Shown here piece by piece: positions 13,150-25,556 of a DNA stretch of 64,000 nt. Origin of the DNA: Antedon mediterranea (taxonomy: Eukaryota > Echinodermata > Crinoidea > Comatulida > Antedonidae); contig NC_092670.1 of assembly GCF_964355755.1 (NCBI RefSeq), positions 18,413,201 to 18,477,200 of the forward strand. Direction: 5' to 3'. The notes under the pieces are model-generated. The model worked only from the letters and a program-made list of their open reading frames with translations. It searched no databases and had not been told where the DNA came from. The position numbers and the translations under genes are program-made. Within the stretch, counting starts at the first letter, position 1. Every line of letters starts with the position of its first letter.

Positions 13150-13935
13150 ACAAACCAGTAAACTCAGGTGAATAAGAAAACAAACAAAAAACAACAAAAA
13201 AAGGTATCTTCCAAAGACAATGGCACGATTACTGTGCCATATCTGGATTGTATTGCTAAATATCAGAATCTGTTGAAGCTGGTGTTTTGAGGGAAGTGTT
13301 TGCATGGTGCTATAATCGGGCCTATTTCACGATTGTTTAACTGAATGGTGTGCAATAGGCCTGGCCAGTTTACGCTTCACCCCTGAAATGCGTTCTATCC
13401 TCGGATATGCAAGACGGACCAAGAGGCTTTTGGTAATACAATGGTCGGAACTTGCTGATGTTATCGGCCTATGAAAACCATTGCTGTAGGAGATCCTATG
13501 TACATCTAAAATCTTTTCAATAGATAAGGGTTGCTCTACTTTGTTCTTACGCCTTCAAACAAAAATTTGGTCAACCTGTACAGCTTGAAACGACGTTGTT
13601 TCAGAGCTAGCTTTGTGTTTTTGTTCCGCAATGGTTGATCCGTACTTGAAAAATCAATGAATGAACATAAAGCTACATTGTGGAGAAAGATGGTTCTAAA
13701 AATCATTAATTAAAAATTGATAAACTTATGAATATTCATGAATGCTATTACAATAATTATGAATATTTATAAATGGAATGTCATATGTCATTGATAAAAA
13801 AATTAGCTATCTTACTGACACATGGATATTCATAGTACAAAATATTGAAATAAACTCATGAATATTTACAACTTTGAATAATTAATTTATGAATATTCAT
13901 GAGTTACTACTAGTGGCATGTACCTGTACAATGTG
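13150..13935. other. Likely LSM12 3' UTR and AT-rich repeats
   Basis: The sequence after the LSM12 stop probably contains its 3' UTR. A canonical AATAAA lies near 13849. Between 13720 and 13910 the dodecamer ATGAATATTCAT and close variants recur at least four times. Confidence 0.4.
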
Positions 13936-14185
13936 TAAAGCTGATTTTCCACTAGGCGAATTAATTCACGCAAATCAAAAGCATCGGCTTATATGCATGC
14001 ATATTCATGTTTCCATCTTCCAAATCCTGCGACGAATTCTAAATTTTTTAGTTCAAATTGTTTCTACTTTTTGCGAAGCGATAATTTGCGCAAACAATCA
14101 AAGCTCGAGAAATCGATCAAGACCAATCATGCGAATCGAAAAGCTCAGCAGACGAATATCTTCGTCTAGTAGAAAACCGGCTTAA
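13936..14185. mobile_element. Palindromic MITE, AAAGCCTGTTTTCCACTAGG family
   Basis: The left end AAAGCTGATTTTCCACTAGG and the reverse complement of the right end, TTAAGCCGGTTTTCTACTAG, form terminal inverted repeats. The inner arms carry AATTAATTCACGCAAATC-type sequence on the left and a GCGAATCGAAAAGC counterpart on the right. A second copy lies at 43903-44076. No coding capacity. Confidence 0.75.
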
Positions 14186-14983
14186 TGCATGTATATTGAT
14201 ATGTACAAGCAAGGTGTGTAAGGTATAGCCTCACTATTTATTGAGGTATGGAGCGCAAAGAAGGTCACAATATGGAAGATACAACCTGGTAAAGGATTAA
14301 ACTCAATGATTCCAGCTGCTGTCAGCGCTGTGGCCGAGTTTTCCAGGTTATTATTTATTAAGTTTCATTTTTTTTTCATTCCCGGTTTAAATGGATTGGT
14401 TTGTTAATTTACCAACATCTTTAAAATAGTCTTTGAAGGAAACATTCAAATGAAATGAATTTGAAAATAAAAACATTAAAATATACAAAAGGGTTATGAG
14501 ATAAAACATCTCAGATCAAAATAAAAGTGACATTTATATAGACACATTTGTCAAACATGTTTTATTGGTATCATGTTCCATTTCGATATTTCTGATGCAT
14601 TACCGTCGTTTTTCATGTGAACCTGCTTTTGTTGTTTTCCATATACTTTTTCCCCTGTGTGCGTTATTTTATTGTTTACTTGTGCGTTCTTTATTGTTTT
14701 CATAGTGTGCTTTTGTTGTTTCCCAAATACGTTATTTTTTCCTATTGCGTTATTTTATTGTTCTCGATGCGTTCTTTTATTGTTATACCTGTTATTGTTA
14801 TTACTGTATTTCCTTTTTGGAAACGCATCGTGAACCGCAAGCCTTACGCTCTGTTATTGTTATAAACAAGAGACAAACACAGTTTCGGATGCCATGGTGT
14901 AGATGTGTATTTCACAGAAACAAGCGATACTTGTATCAAGTTAGTATGACGTCATCACATCTACGTAAATGTGAGGTCATTAT
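14186..14983. other. Intergenic sequence, no gene seen
   Basis: Pyrimidine-rich between 14610 and 14860, with open frames of 82-96 codons that come from composition (repeated TTATTGTT). No homology recognised. Confidence 0.5.
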
Positions 14984-15297
14984 TTGTTTGTTTGTTTTAT
15001 CTTTATACTGGGTGACTTCTTCAGTCAAAGACTGATCTCCCAGAGGGCCCAGTTGGTGATCAGTGGCTGTGATGTACTAATACACCAGGGTAACCCCCTA
15101 CTCGTCTCGAAAGATGTACTAGGTTCTTTAAAGTGCACACGAGCAAGTTGTGTACACTGGACCTACGGTTTATAGTCTTTATCCGAGAAGACTCGTTCTA
15201 CCACCAGAACCATGGAGTGAGTGAGCCTCGAACCCCTGCCGATGTTATGGCTACGTGATTACGGTTCCACTGTCTTAACCGCTCGGCCACTCACTCA
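14984..15297 (-). repeat. Full-length tRNA-derived SINE with AAAC tail
   Basis: On the minus strand the element starts near 15297 with AGTGAGTGGCCGAGCGGTTA, an excellent box A of a class II (Leu/Ser-type) tRNA. Box B, GGCAGGGGTTCGAGGCTC, follows at 15223-15240. After the tRNA-like head comes an unrelated body of about 230 bases ending in AGATAAAACAAACAAACAAA. Two truncated relatives lie at 6066-6204 and 8143-8268, which defines it as a dispersed family. It has no protein coding role and would depend on a LINE for mobility. Confidence 0.88.
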
Positions 15298-17354
15298 GAT
15301 ATCAGATATTGATGACATAATAATAATAAGATTTTTATAGCGCACATACCACTCCAGAGTGCTCAAGCCATGTTGATGTGATGTCATTATATCTTTGTAG
15401 TTGTAAAACCATTTTATGATTTTAATGCATCATTTATGTTCCATATGAATCCGGTTCGCTGGTCGTAGGAACTCCGTAATGATTTTATATACTTGCACGA
15501 TTTTCTATCCGGAATCCGGGCCCATTGTGAAGACGTAGATTTAATGGTTACAGGCCTAACGTAATAATCGTTCCTTTCGATAGGTAACCACGACATAACT
15601 ATATTTTGGTTTTTAATTGAAAATTGTGACCATCTGATGTAATATTATGTCGCGACTTGTAATAATTAAGCGAAGTACATCCGTGGTCACACTAAGCCCG
15701 TCGCAGACGCGGCCTAATTACTTATCCGCGGGGCAGCCGCATTAATTGACGTTTCTGAGCTGGATATGGCGAATTATAATTACTGTAGTCTGTATAGGCC
15801 TTTTTGTCTTTATTCGTATTGCTGTACAGTATTATACAACAGCAATGATCAGTATTGTAGTGGGGAAGTTTGAAACTTGAAAACAGGACGCTGAGCTCCA
15901 GAGACCAAAGAGGGGTGTATCTGCGCTGCGGCTGCTGCGATACGATCACGCCCCCGCGCAGAATATGTACATATTAAAGTACTGTTGACATAAGATCAAA
16001 GGAATACGAGTCCCTATATTGGCAAGGCGAGTTCAGTGGTTTGTATAACGCCACTACGTATTCGCGTGAGTGGTCAAATTACCTGCGTTGCACGCGTAGG
16101 TCGTCCTCTAGCATTGCTTCCTAGTGGGAGTGACCATATAAATGACCACGTTTAGTCCGTGTGTTTCAATAATAAATTTGCCGTCTTGTCAGTCATTGCA
16201 ATATTATTATGCTGAAAAAAGCTTACTCCTTTTACAGCGCAATCTTTTCCTGGTATTATATGTAGTTTTCCGAATCGGTAATCTTCGTTCATGTACAATC
16301 TTGAATAAGGCACGTCGGTATAATCTTTTAAGATTTCGTACTGACCATTCTGTTTTAGTCGATCGTAAACACAGACATATTCAATGCAGGGAGATGTAAA
16401 ATACATCTCCTTGATCAATGGAGTCCGATTTAGTCATTATACAATAGATTGTTATTTAAGCTAGATTTAATCGTAAGGAACCGACTACATGTGTGGCCGC
16501 CCTTCCTAACCCTTCGTAGAATTTTATATTTATAGCACTAACTTTTAAAATAGCGTTGTTAAATGGTGATACTAGGGCGTTTGAGCGAAGTCTAATCTTA
16601 TTGGACCAATAATTTATTGTACGATAATTCGGTCAAACCTTGCATACGGATTAAAATCAATAAAATAGTCATCAATAGAATAAAAGTATGACCATGGGGG
16701 ATTATTAGAAACCTCCATGGTAGGGCACGATTCCCAAAGACCTATAACTGGTCAGTATGGTTTATCCTGTCAGATTAAGTAGGTTTTTAACGAACTATAA
16801 CGTCTCTATGGTCAAGATTACAGGTGGATTATTTATTAATTTTAGTTCAACGGATTTAATTAGGTGAAGTTAGAGGAACACTATTTTTAGAAAACTATAG
16901 TAATAGTCCTGAACAGGGAGATGAGCGACCCTGCCCACCGATGAGTTTCGGGATCCCTTTGACCCGGAGGGAGAGTACCCGTCAGTGTCCCTACCAAGGG
17001 TTACAGGTCGCAGGTTTTTAGTTGTTTTAAAATTAATTAGTGTTCTTCTCATCAAAATTAATGTCTCATTGTTGTTAGCTATGCAAACAAGTAACAAGTA
17101 AGTAAGTAGGCCTAATTGGCGTTTTAGTTTCAAGTTGGATATTGAATGTGTTAGTTATAAGAATACAATTCGATATTTGATAATGATTAGATTAATTTTC
17201 GATTGTATAGGTCGAATAACTTGATTTCAGTATTTATTGATCATCTGTGTTTATGGAAGTTTCCAATATTTAATCATTACTTTTTACTACACAGTATAGA
17301 TCATTTTAATGTGTATTTTGTATTTATTTCTACCGAATTAACCTATTTCTGATC
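15298..17354. other. Intergenic sequence without a supported gene
   Basis: Contains a MITE arm fragment at about 16070-16135 (GTGAGTGGTCAAATTACCTGC with a TAGTGGGA end). Overlapping 85- and 88-codon open frames on opposite strands at 16142-16418 have no recognisable product. A few AATAAA-like motifs are not assignable. Confidence 0.4.
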
Positions 17355-17408
17355 AATGTCGCCCCCTATCACCTTAAAATATATTTTTCAACAGGGGGCG
17401 CTATATAT
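17355..17408. promoter_or_regulatory. Inverted pair of CTCF-like motifs
   Basis: CAACAGGGGGCGCTA at 17390-17404 closely matches the CTCF core CCACNAGGGGGCGCT. Thirty-odd bases upstream, TGTCGCCCCCTATCAC is a weaker match in the opposite orientation. The pair lies about 0.5 kb beyond the 3' end of the first fibrinogen-domain gene. A short palindromic repeat end is an alternative reading. Confidence 0.4.
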
Positions 17409-17890
17409 TTATCACGTTTGTATTTGATCATAGTCTGATTTGATTAACATGTCAAATCCTTGCGTCGTACAGTCTCAGTAACTAAATTCTGTTCAAAATA
17501 AATCATCCGAAACTAGGCTAAAATAGGCAGAGTTTAATTTATTGTAAACAACTTAAAATAACCCTAGAATAAAACAGTTGAACGTTGTGTAACGCCCTCT
17601 GTAGTTTGATCTTCTCAGAACTTTTCTTTGAAATTGTTCAGTATTTTTTAAGTGTGAACTAAAAAATCAATATTTATACAAGTGAATATGCATTTCCTTT
17701 AACTGTCTTATGAAGTAATAACACCTGGTAATATTCTTTTTTTTCACGTCGAGTTACTCTAGCTTATTTCTACAATACGATTGAGAGTAATGCTTGATGC
17801 AAACTCGTCACGTGTGATGTTCTTATCCTCAATATATCATTGAAGTATTTCAATTCTTTATATTAAATTATTGGTCTACTAAAACTTAAA

Positions 17891-20827
17891 TTATATTTTC
17901 TTTATCATCATTGATGCTTCTTTTAACGAGTAATTATATCCCATGAATTGTTGCCAGACTATGCCTTTTGCGTACTGCGTTGTTCTCCCGCGTAAATATT
18001 GACCGTTCAAGTTACTGTTATGACAACTTGTATACCACCATGCACCTGTGTAGTCACGGGCACAGTTTCCGGTCCATCTATCATTGTCCCGGTCAAAGGT
18101 TGAAAACTGCATCCCGCTGTGCGTACTCAATCCATCACCTGTAATTAAAAGTACTGTAATTTGCATCATTCGTTTTAACATTTTAATTATTATATGTAAT
18201 ATATGCAAATATTTGTAGTGCATATAATTAAAAAGTACCTGCATCTCCATGATAACGGCCAACAGTGAGAGTGTAGTTTGTCGCCTCAGACCCAACAAAA
18301 ACTACGTCATAGAAAGCATAGGCATGGGTACCTGCCCAGTTCATCAATTCCACCCTAAGCCTGTAACGCTCCTGTTGTATGATGTTGTGAAGGTTTTCTA
18401 GGCCTAACCAATGTTCTGCTCCGGTGATACCAAATCCCTCTTTGTATGACTGCCAGTCGCGGACGAAGTTGATACCTCCATCAATTCGTCGCTGAAACAC
18501 CTTATTTGGAAATAAAAGAGTGGAGATATAAAATACGTGTTTATTATGATAATCATATGATGACGAATAGTGAGAGAAAATATTTAATTGTCAGATGGGC
18601 TAAGTCCTCTTCCGCCCCTTTTAAAGGTGAGAATGAGGAGAAAGGAATTTGTAGGAAATGTTTCCAAAACTTGTTTAAAAAATGAGATTAAGATGTTTTA
18701 CAAAATGTTGATGGCGTTGGAGCTGCATTAAATAAAAATACACCGGTAAATAATGCTTTCCGAGTTGTGTTACTCACTCATGTACAAGGTCATTGTCATT
18801 TATTTAATCCCTGTATACATATTACAAAAAAACCTTGTCATATGAGTTAATGTTGAGATTGGGCATGTATCTGAAATGGTCTAGGCCTATAAGTTGAGTC
18901 GATGTAATAGGATGTCTGCACTGAATGTCTGTATCGGTTAACCTCTAGCCAACTAGCTCCATAAAGCCTGGTTGCGAATTCCCATAAACCAATACTTTTT
19001 ATTTGTACAAATAAAATCTTCCGGTGGAAGGGTTTAAGCAAGTTGATCATAATTCTAGTGAGTTGAGATTGTGGCAGTAGCTTGGTTCACACACAAGGAC
19101 GTAAACGCAACGCAAGTAATTTGACCAATCACACAAGCAATGGATTATTCGCTATCGCTTGTCATTTGGTCAACTCGGCTAATTTGCGATTACGTGGTTG
19201 TTGTGTTACGTTCTAGTGGGAACCAAGCTTTAGTGGAAGAATTATTAAATAGGTTGAGTAATAATTGATACTAACAGTCCATCCACCACCGTCTTGCTGC
19301 TGTTCGCAGTACACTCTCGTTGGTTTGCACTCATTTACTGAACATGGATATACTGTGTAAACTCCGTTTACTCCTCCACCTGTATCCCGGATGTCTTCAC
19401 AGTCACGTGGTAGTGGAAACATTGCTATGGAAAAGTAGAATGTGCAGTTATGAATTAATTTGTTTACATATTCAATATGGATTCTAGAACTTGTTAGGAA
19501 AACGTTTTATATTGAAAACAGAATTATTATACTATAAGTAATAGGTGACATTGCAAATAGCTAGTTCCTTCACATGAAAAACGATTCCAGAAATATAACA
19601 ACGAAACTATAACAAGAAAGTTTCGTTCTTGTCTATTGACGTCAGTGTTGAATATTATTACAACTGTTGTTTCATTTGTGGAGATTATGAATTTAGACTT
19701 GGATAAACTAGAAAGGTCAAACGCTACTGTGGACGTCTGCCGGCATTATATGGCAGTCATGCGCAGTAGTTATATACGATTATACGATTTTTTAAGTTTT
19801 TGCAGAATTGATATGCAAATTTGACAAAATGAGCAAGTACTGTGCTTACTGAAGCTTGGTTTCCCACTAGGACGCAACGCAAGAACAAAAGCGCAACGCA
19901 AGAACAAAAGCGCAACGCAAGTAAATTGACTAATCAAGTGGTGGATTATTCTAATTACGTCTTAGTTACGTTACGTCCTAATGGGAACCAATGCATATTA
20001 CGTACTAGTTCTAGTTCTACATTAATGTGTTGTGTTTATTTTCGGTATTTGTTCTGTTACGGTCGGTTCTTTCCACTTTTCTTATTATTTTATTGAAAGG
20101 ATGGTTCAATATGTAGGTCATGTCCTTCTTTATGTGATTCTAATTACAGACCAAATTATAACAAACAATATTTAAACAATCTCTTGATTGGAGACTAAAC
20201 AGTGCTGCAAACATCGCAGATTGATTTCACACAGACAGTTCTTCTTACATACATTATGACAATACTGTAACGTACAGTGAAAGTCAATGAATGAATGATT
20301 CAGATACGGTTGTTTATCACTGTTTAATACCAACGTCATTGGGTGTGGTGTGCCATTGCAATTAAATTATAATAATTGATAATATATTATAATAATTAAA
20401 TTCATTAACTACAAATCCGTGGGTCAACGAATTAGTGTCGTTACGTAAGCGGTATGTGTCCACAAGCATAATAGTCTGAGAAATACGTAAATTAATTCAG
20501 ATTTGTTCAAAGTGTTGAGTTAACTACTTTGATTCCTTATTTTAATTTAAAGTAGTTTTAGTGATTGTATTTATATTTTTACTGTTATCACTGTACGTTT
20601 AAATCGAAGATGACCTACCGTAACTGCAGCTGACATGACACGAAATGTCAAATATGATATAAAAATGATATATTGAATCTTGCAAGTTACTTACCACCTA
20701 AAGGACCCCATACTCTTGGGCAGCACTCCCATGTCCTCCAATATGGCGTCGTTGTATTTTGGTGACATGCTACCAGGTTAAAGACAGCAAACAAGAGGAG
20801 AACAGCTACCATCACGTTCGCGGCCAT
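17891..20827 (-). CDS. Secreted ficolin-like fibrinogen-domain protein A, four exons
   Basis: Exons (minus strand) are 20827-20695, 19424-19276, 18500-18239 and 18138-17891, giving 263 residues. Residues 1-21 form a signal peptide. A short linker has an N-glycosylation site (NTT, residues 24-26) and the motif CCPRVW (35-40). The rest is one fibrinogen C-terminal domain: FPLPRDCEDIRD, the conserved CKPTRVYC pair, GGGWTVFQRR, the calcium-site run FSTFDRDND, then GNCA, GAWWYTSCH and NLNGQYLRG. It ends in GYNYSLKEASMMIKKI. Ficolins and tachylectins share this core and bind acetylated sugars or microbial surfaces. There is no collagen or coiled-coil stalk here, so oligomerisation may rely on the N-terminal cysteines (inference). 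Introns are phase 1, 0 and 1. Two paralogues follow at 22600-24351 and 25557-28264. A pattern-recognition lectin is likely; the ligand is unknown. Confidence 0.9.
19079..19232. mobile_element. CCAAT-pair palindromic MITE in intron 2 of gene A
   Basis: AGCTTGGTTCACACACAAGG at the left end and CTAGTGGGAACCAAGCTT at the right end are inverted repeats. Both arms carry TTGACCAATCACA/ATTTGGTCAACTCG cores. It lies wholly inside the intron between exons 2 and 3. Confidence 0.85.
19852..19993. mobile_element. CCAAT-pair palindromic MITE in intron 1 of gene A
   Basis: AAGCTTGGTTTCCCACTAGG starts it and TACGTCCTAATGGGAACCAA ends it. The left arm has an internal tandem duplication of GCAACGCAAGAACAAAA. 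Second MITE of this family within the same gene. Confidence 0.85.
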
Positions 20828-22599
20828 GATTGCTAGTTGAAATCGTTTTACGTACAAGCCGGCTCTTCAAGACACCGCTTCAATTGGACGCCACCCAAAC
20901 TCGCGTAGGAAGACCGTAACATACATTTCCGCTGTGACAAATACTCTATCCAATCAAGGCAATTTCTTTTTCCTGTCCGCGCTTAGTCACTTTTGTGACT
21001 TTTGTTAAAGTAGTCCCTTGAATTTACAATCTTCATCCGACTTTTCCACAAGATTTAATTTAGAGTGGTAATTTGATTATAAAACACTACCGCAACGTTT
21101 ATATTTTTGGATAATGTTTTCCATTGTGTTAACAAAGAAAGTAACCATTCTAACTGTCTTTAATAAATTCCTGCCGACGTAAATGTGACTTCAATCTCAT
21201 ATTTACAAACGATAATTTTAGTGAAAATGTAGAATATAATGGTTATGATAAATTTAATTAATGAAAATATTTAAATCCTTGTAAATATCATACTGTTTCA
21301 ATTTTGTCATTTATAGAAAATCAAGAATATTTGTTATTCTAAAAACGTAATTCAAGTCATACACTTTCAATTATAAACTTGGATTACTTTCACTTTTTAC
21401 TTAATTATTAAATTGATAAAATTATTTTCTTTTTATGACAAAATCATTCATATAAATGTTTATTTATTTCCATTTATTATATCATTTGTATATAATACAT
21501 AGAAAAGGTGTTTTTCTTTTAGATAATTTGTAGGTCTACAAAAACATTCTTTCTCATTCTGACCAACTTTACTCGACAAAAACTTAACCACACTTTTTTA
21601 TAAGGATATTAGCACTTTACTTTTAATTGACGTCAAAATATACTCCTTGTACTTCCTTAAAAAGCTAAATTTAACTTGGTGTTGTAGGTTACTCACTTAC
21701 GTTTAGTCATTTTTAAACTACTGAATTCTATTTAATTACAATAATGTATCTTCATCTGTAGTGAGTGTATGAAGATATTTGATCATGTTTTTATGTCAAT
21801 TTAAATGCCAATTATATGAGTATTCCCATACTTACGTCATTTGTTGATGAAACAATGTGTGATGATGTTCCATTTTAGATTATTATAACTTGTTGCTAAA
21901 ATTGTACAATCCTTGAAATCATAATTTAGCAATTTAAATTGCCATTTTTTCCATCGTTATCGAATAGTGTTGTCGTGTTCTTATTGTGCCGCCACGTTTC
22001 ATCATCACGTTGTGTCCTTTTTTAGTACAATTGTCAATGTCATCAATAATCATCAGATTTATCATTGTCTCTTTTAGTGTTATTATTAGTATTCATCATC
22101 ATCATGATCATCATCAGATTCATCAACATCATCATCATCATTTTCATCACCATCATATCATTATCAATATCATCATCATCATCATCATTAACTACCAAAG
22201 AAAGCTAGAAGTCAGAACAAATATAGTTTAACACAATGGTTTACATTTATTTCTTGGAAATAAAATTTACAAAACGTTTCTTCTGACCTCCATCCGGGTG
22301 ACTTGAAACACACTAAACTTTGTTTCACCCCGTCCATCACCATAGATACGTATTTATATAATTTCTAACTGGCTTTATTTCAACTCGGAACTTTTTTAGT
22401 CAATGAAAATTAAAAATTGAAGTAAGTCCAGGAATTTCTCCTCTATATTCATTGACGGTCGAACTTTATTTGACGTGCTATATATTTAGATTGTGGGATA
22501 TCCCGTCTCCTCAATTGTCAATAATGGTCCAATTCTGTTACTCAATAGTTGTGTTAATGTATACTGTAAATACTAGTAAAGTTATTATTGGTAAATAGA
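20828..22599. other. Spacer between fibrinogen-domain genes A and B
   Basis: Holds the upstream region of gene A (minus strand, immediately after 20827) and the downstream region of gene B. A CAT/ATC microsatellite is at 22092-22190. No further gene seen. Confidence 0.5.
22092..22190 (+). repeat. Imperfect (CAT)n microsatellite
   Basis: Runs of CAT/ATC units interrupted by GAT, TTT and ACC triplets. It generates a His-rich open frame that I do not regard as coding. Confidence 0.9.
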
Positions 22600-24351
22600 T
22601 TACATTGGTCTTATTTTCATTTGTGCAAATTTCAGAGAGTAGTTGAACCCTCTCCATTGTACCCAGATGATTCCCTTTCCATACTGGTTGTTTCTTCCTC
22701 TCAGATAAAGGCCATTGAGATTGGCGTGGTGACATGTTCGGTACCACCAAGCTCCAGAATACTGCTCTGCGCAATTTCCGGTCCATGCGTCGTTATCACG
22801 GTCAAAGGTCGAGAAAGGTTGACCTCTGTGTAAAGCCATAGCATCCCCTAAAAATATGAAAAAAAATAATAATATATTTCTTAAAAAGATGGTGACCTTT
22901 TGCAGATACATTATAATATTTCCATTTCTTTATCTATCTTTCTTTAATGTGATGTTGGCCTGCACTGGTATCACATGTGGAAACAAGTAAAAAGTTCAAA
23001 CAAAACTACCAAGTTTCGAGCAGAATTTTGTTTAAGAAACTGATTGATATTGTGATTTAGAAAAAAGAATTGATAATTTTTTCCTTTCTATTTTAAAATA
23101 AAAAGTTACCTGCATTTCCGCCGTGGTAACGCCCTAGACTCATAGTATAATTGGTTTCTTCACTTCCAACTCTGAAGAAAGTATACATAGCCTCTCGTCG
23201 CTCGCCCCTAAAATCTTCCAACTCGACCCAGAGCTCATATCGCCCTTGATGTGTAATCTTGTGGATATTTTCAAGGCCTAACCAGAAGTCTCCGCGTAGT
23301 GTTCCAAATCCGTACTTGTACTCTTCCCAGCCTCGGATGAAATTTACGTTCCCGAACCTACGACTTTGGATAACCTACGGACACAATGTATCGTACAGTA
23401 TTGTAATTGTGTCATTCAATTATTATATAAAGTACAATGCTAAGATGAAAGCAAGATGAAAGATAACACGTACATTTGTCAATTTCATTTGTTTATCGTA
23501 AGAACAATTTAGTTTATTTAGTTTGAGTTCATACGAACATTTTTGTAAATAATTCTAGTCTAAAAAGTCTATAAAGCATACTAGATTTAATTTACTTTGT
23601 GACTTAGATTCTAAAATGTTAATAGTACTGTATAGTTATAAAGCTTACCGTCCAACCGCCGCCATTATTGTCATGCTGGCAGTATACTTGAACCGGGTCA
23701 CATGAATTGACGTCCTGGGTATAGATGGTAAATGGTCCATTGATACCCCCTCCCTGTAAACGAATGTCATCACAGTCCCTTGGTAATGGAAATAGAGCTG
23801 AAAAATGTAAATATAGAACATTACTTGTACATTGTTAGTACGTTAGAAAAATTGCAAAATATACCTACGTTCTCGGTTTCTCTCCACGCCACAAGATACT
23901 TTCTTCGCTTTGTATACGCGCGCATGTATTTACTTACTATGATGAGTTATCTTTAAAACATAATAAAAGTTATGGCCACCTCGTAAAATCAATTATGACA
24001 AATTCGTTTCACTACTAGATAATTTGAAAGGGGAAATAGAGAATTTCACCCTTCTGCGCTATATTCGAGGACTGCGCAACTAAGACATTTCGCCAGTTAC
24101 GAGAGATACTAGCACTTTACGTAATTTAAAAAAACCCGTACATCTTCATCCATGTGGACGCGTGCGTCTCTTTGTGTGCGCTTCCGATACCGATTGTAAA
24201 GTTATAAATAATACAAAACAAACTTATACGCACATCCTAATCTGGTCCAAGATTGCGGACAGCAATGTAACGTATCCACATTTGGATTCGTAATTTGACC
24301 CGCACATAATCCAAAGAGAAGGACCGAAATCAGAGCTACAACCGGCGCCAT
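22600..24351 (-). CDS. Secreted ficolin-like fibrinogen-domain protein B, four exons
   Basis: Exons (minus strand) are 24351-24234, 23797-23649, 23374-23110 and 22847-22600, giving 259 residues with the same phases (1, 0, 1) as gene A. Residues 1-18 form a signal peptide ending in LCAG. The motif CCPQSW occupies 30-35. The fibrinogen domain then runs FPLPRDCDDIR, CDPVQVYCQ, GGGWTVIQSRR, WLGLENIHKIT, FSTFDRDNDAWTGNCA, GAWWYRTCHHANLNGLYLRG and ends GFNYSLKFAQMKIRPM, which parallels the ficolin C-terminus. All canonical cysteines and the DRDND calcium site are present. Exon 2 is 149 nt in all three paralogues. The first donor is the less common gtgcgt form, taken because it keeps the frame and the phase of the paralogues. 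Probably a soluble lectin of innate immunity (inferred from the family). Confidence 0.9.
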
Positions 24352-25556
24352 GTTCTTTCACAAGGAGTAGTCCTTCTTTGCTGCAAGTTTTACCAACCGG
24401 CGTTTCTAGGCGAGTAAAATTTCATTCAGTACGGTCGTGCTGACGGTGAACATTTAATTGGTAAATTGGCAGAATCCGAAAGAGTACAGTCACATCCTGC
24501 CGGTGACCTATGCGTCTCATGAAGCGAGTAAGAATACAGAAGTACTTTGCTGGATTGTAATCGTATAATAAATAGGTCTGTAGCCTTATTAGCAATGAAA
24601 CACATGCGTATACAATATTATAAGTAATTGATTATTATCAACACTTTATATAATATAGGTTAATTTACCGCGATTATATAGTAAGCCAAATTAACCTATT
24701 TGGTTTTTAAAACATGATTAAGAAGTTATACAATACAACTACTTATAATATCTTATGAACTAACTTACTGTACTGCCATTTTTGTGTTTAAAAAAGCAAT
24801 TTTCGATTTGTGTTTAGAATTGAAATGTAAAAAAACTAAATAAACTTTATACTGAATTGTACAGCCCATTATGTGTAGGATATATATTTGAAACTTTTTA
24901 AGGACATTCCATTTTCTTTGAGGTTAAAACGCTTTTGGTCTAAGAGGATGTGTACACTGCTCAACAATTGTGAAATAGGATTTTTTTAAACTGTTTTTTT
25001 ATTCTATGTGCTTAAATGATTCTCCCATTTTCTGTCTAGTCCAGTTTTCCATTGTGAAAGCTTAGCGACATAGGCCTACTCCAAGGCTAATCCTAGGAAA
25101 CAGGTGCAACTATCTTCGTCATGTATAAATAAGGGGAAAGATTGTGGATATGGATGTGAATATATGGATCAGCAATGTGTGGCATTAAGCTTCGTTCCCA
25201 CTTAGACACAACGCAATGACGTAAGCGCATCGCAAGAAATGTTACCAATCACGACGCGATGGATCGTCTGAACTGTTGCTTGTGATTGGTCAACTAATCC
25301 TACGTCCTAGTGGGAACCAAACTTTACATCACATCTCTGAAAGTAAACATTACTTTAGATGATAATATTTTAAATAGTTCTATAAAACTGTGTCTACAGG
25401 CTCTTTTAAATTTTTTACTTTCGCTCTTTTTTTTTCGGACGGCCGTTGGTGCAAATTAGAGATTTAAATCCCTTTTTGTAAAATGGACTAGTCTCTAACT
25501 TTTCCAAAATAAACTCTGTATGTTAGAGCTCCCCACTTGGTACAGCTGATGAAGTG
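24352..25556. promoter_or_regulatory. Divergent upstream region between fibrinogen-domain genes B and C
   Basis: The two start codons face away from each other across 1.2 kb, so this stretch must hold both promoters. TATAAAA at 25381, 176 bases before the gene C ATG, is a candidate TATA box. A CCAAT-pair MITE at 25185-25326 lies only about 230 bases upstream of gene C's start codon, so it may contribute promoter sequence. No transcription start is shown by the sequence itself. Confidence 0.45.
25185..25326. mobile_element. CCAAT-pair palindromic MITE upstream of gene C
   Basis: TTAAGCTTCGTTCCCACTTA begins it and ACGTCCTAGTGGGAACCAAA ends it. The central pair TTACCAATCACGACGCGATGG / TTGTGATTGGTCAACT is intact. 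Confidence 0.85.

Noticed and set aside
14617-15035. Hydrophobic open frames resembling membrane proteins
   Set aside because: Composed of TTATTGTT-type low-complexity DNA and running into the SINE; composition artefact.
16142-16418. Overlapping 85- and 88-codon open frames on opposite strands
   Set aside because: Neither has a recognisable motif, signal peptide or good splice sites; mutual overlap suggests chance openness.
21986-22231. His-rich 81-codon open frame
   Set aside because: Produced by the CAT microsatellite at 22092-22190.
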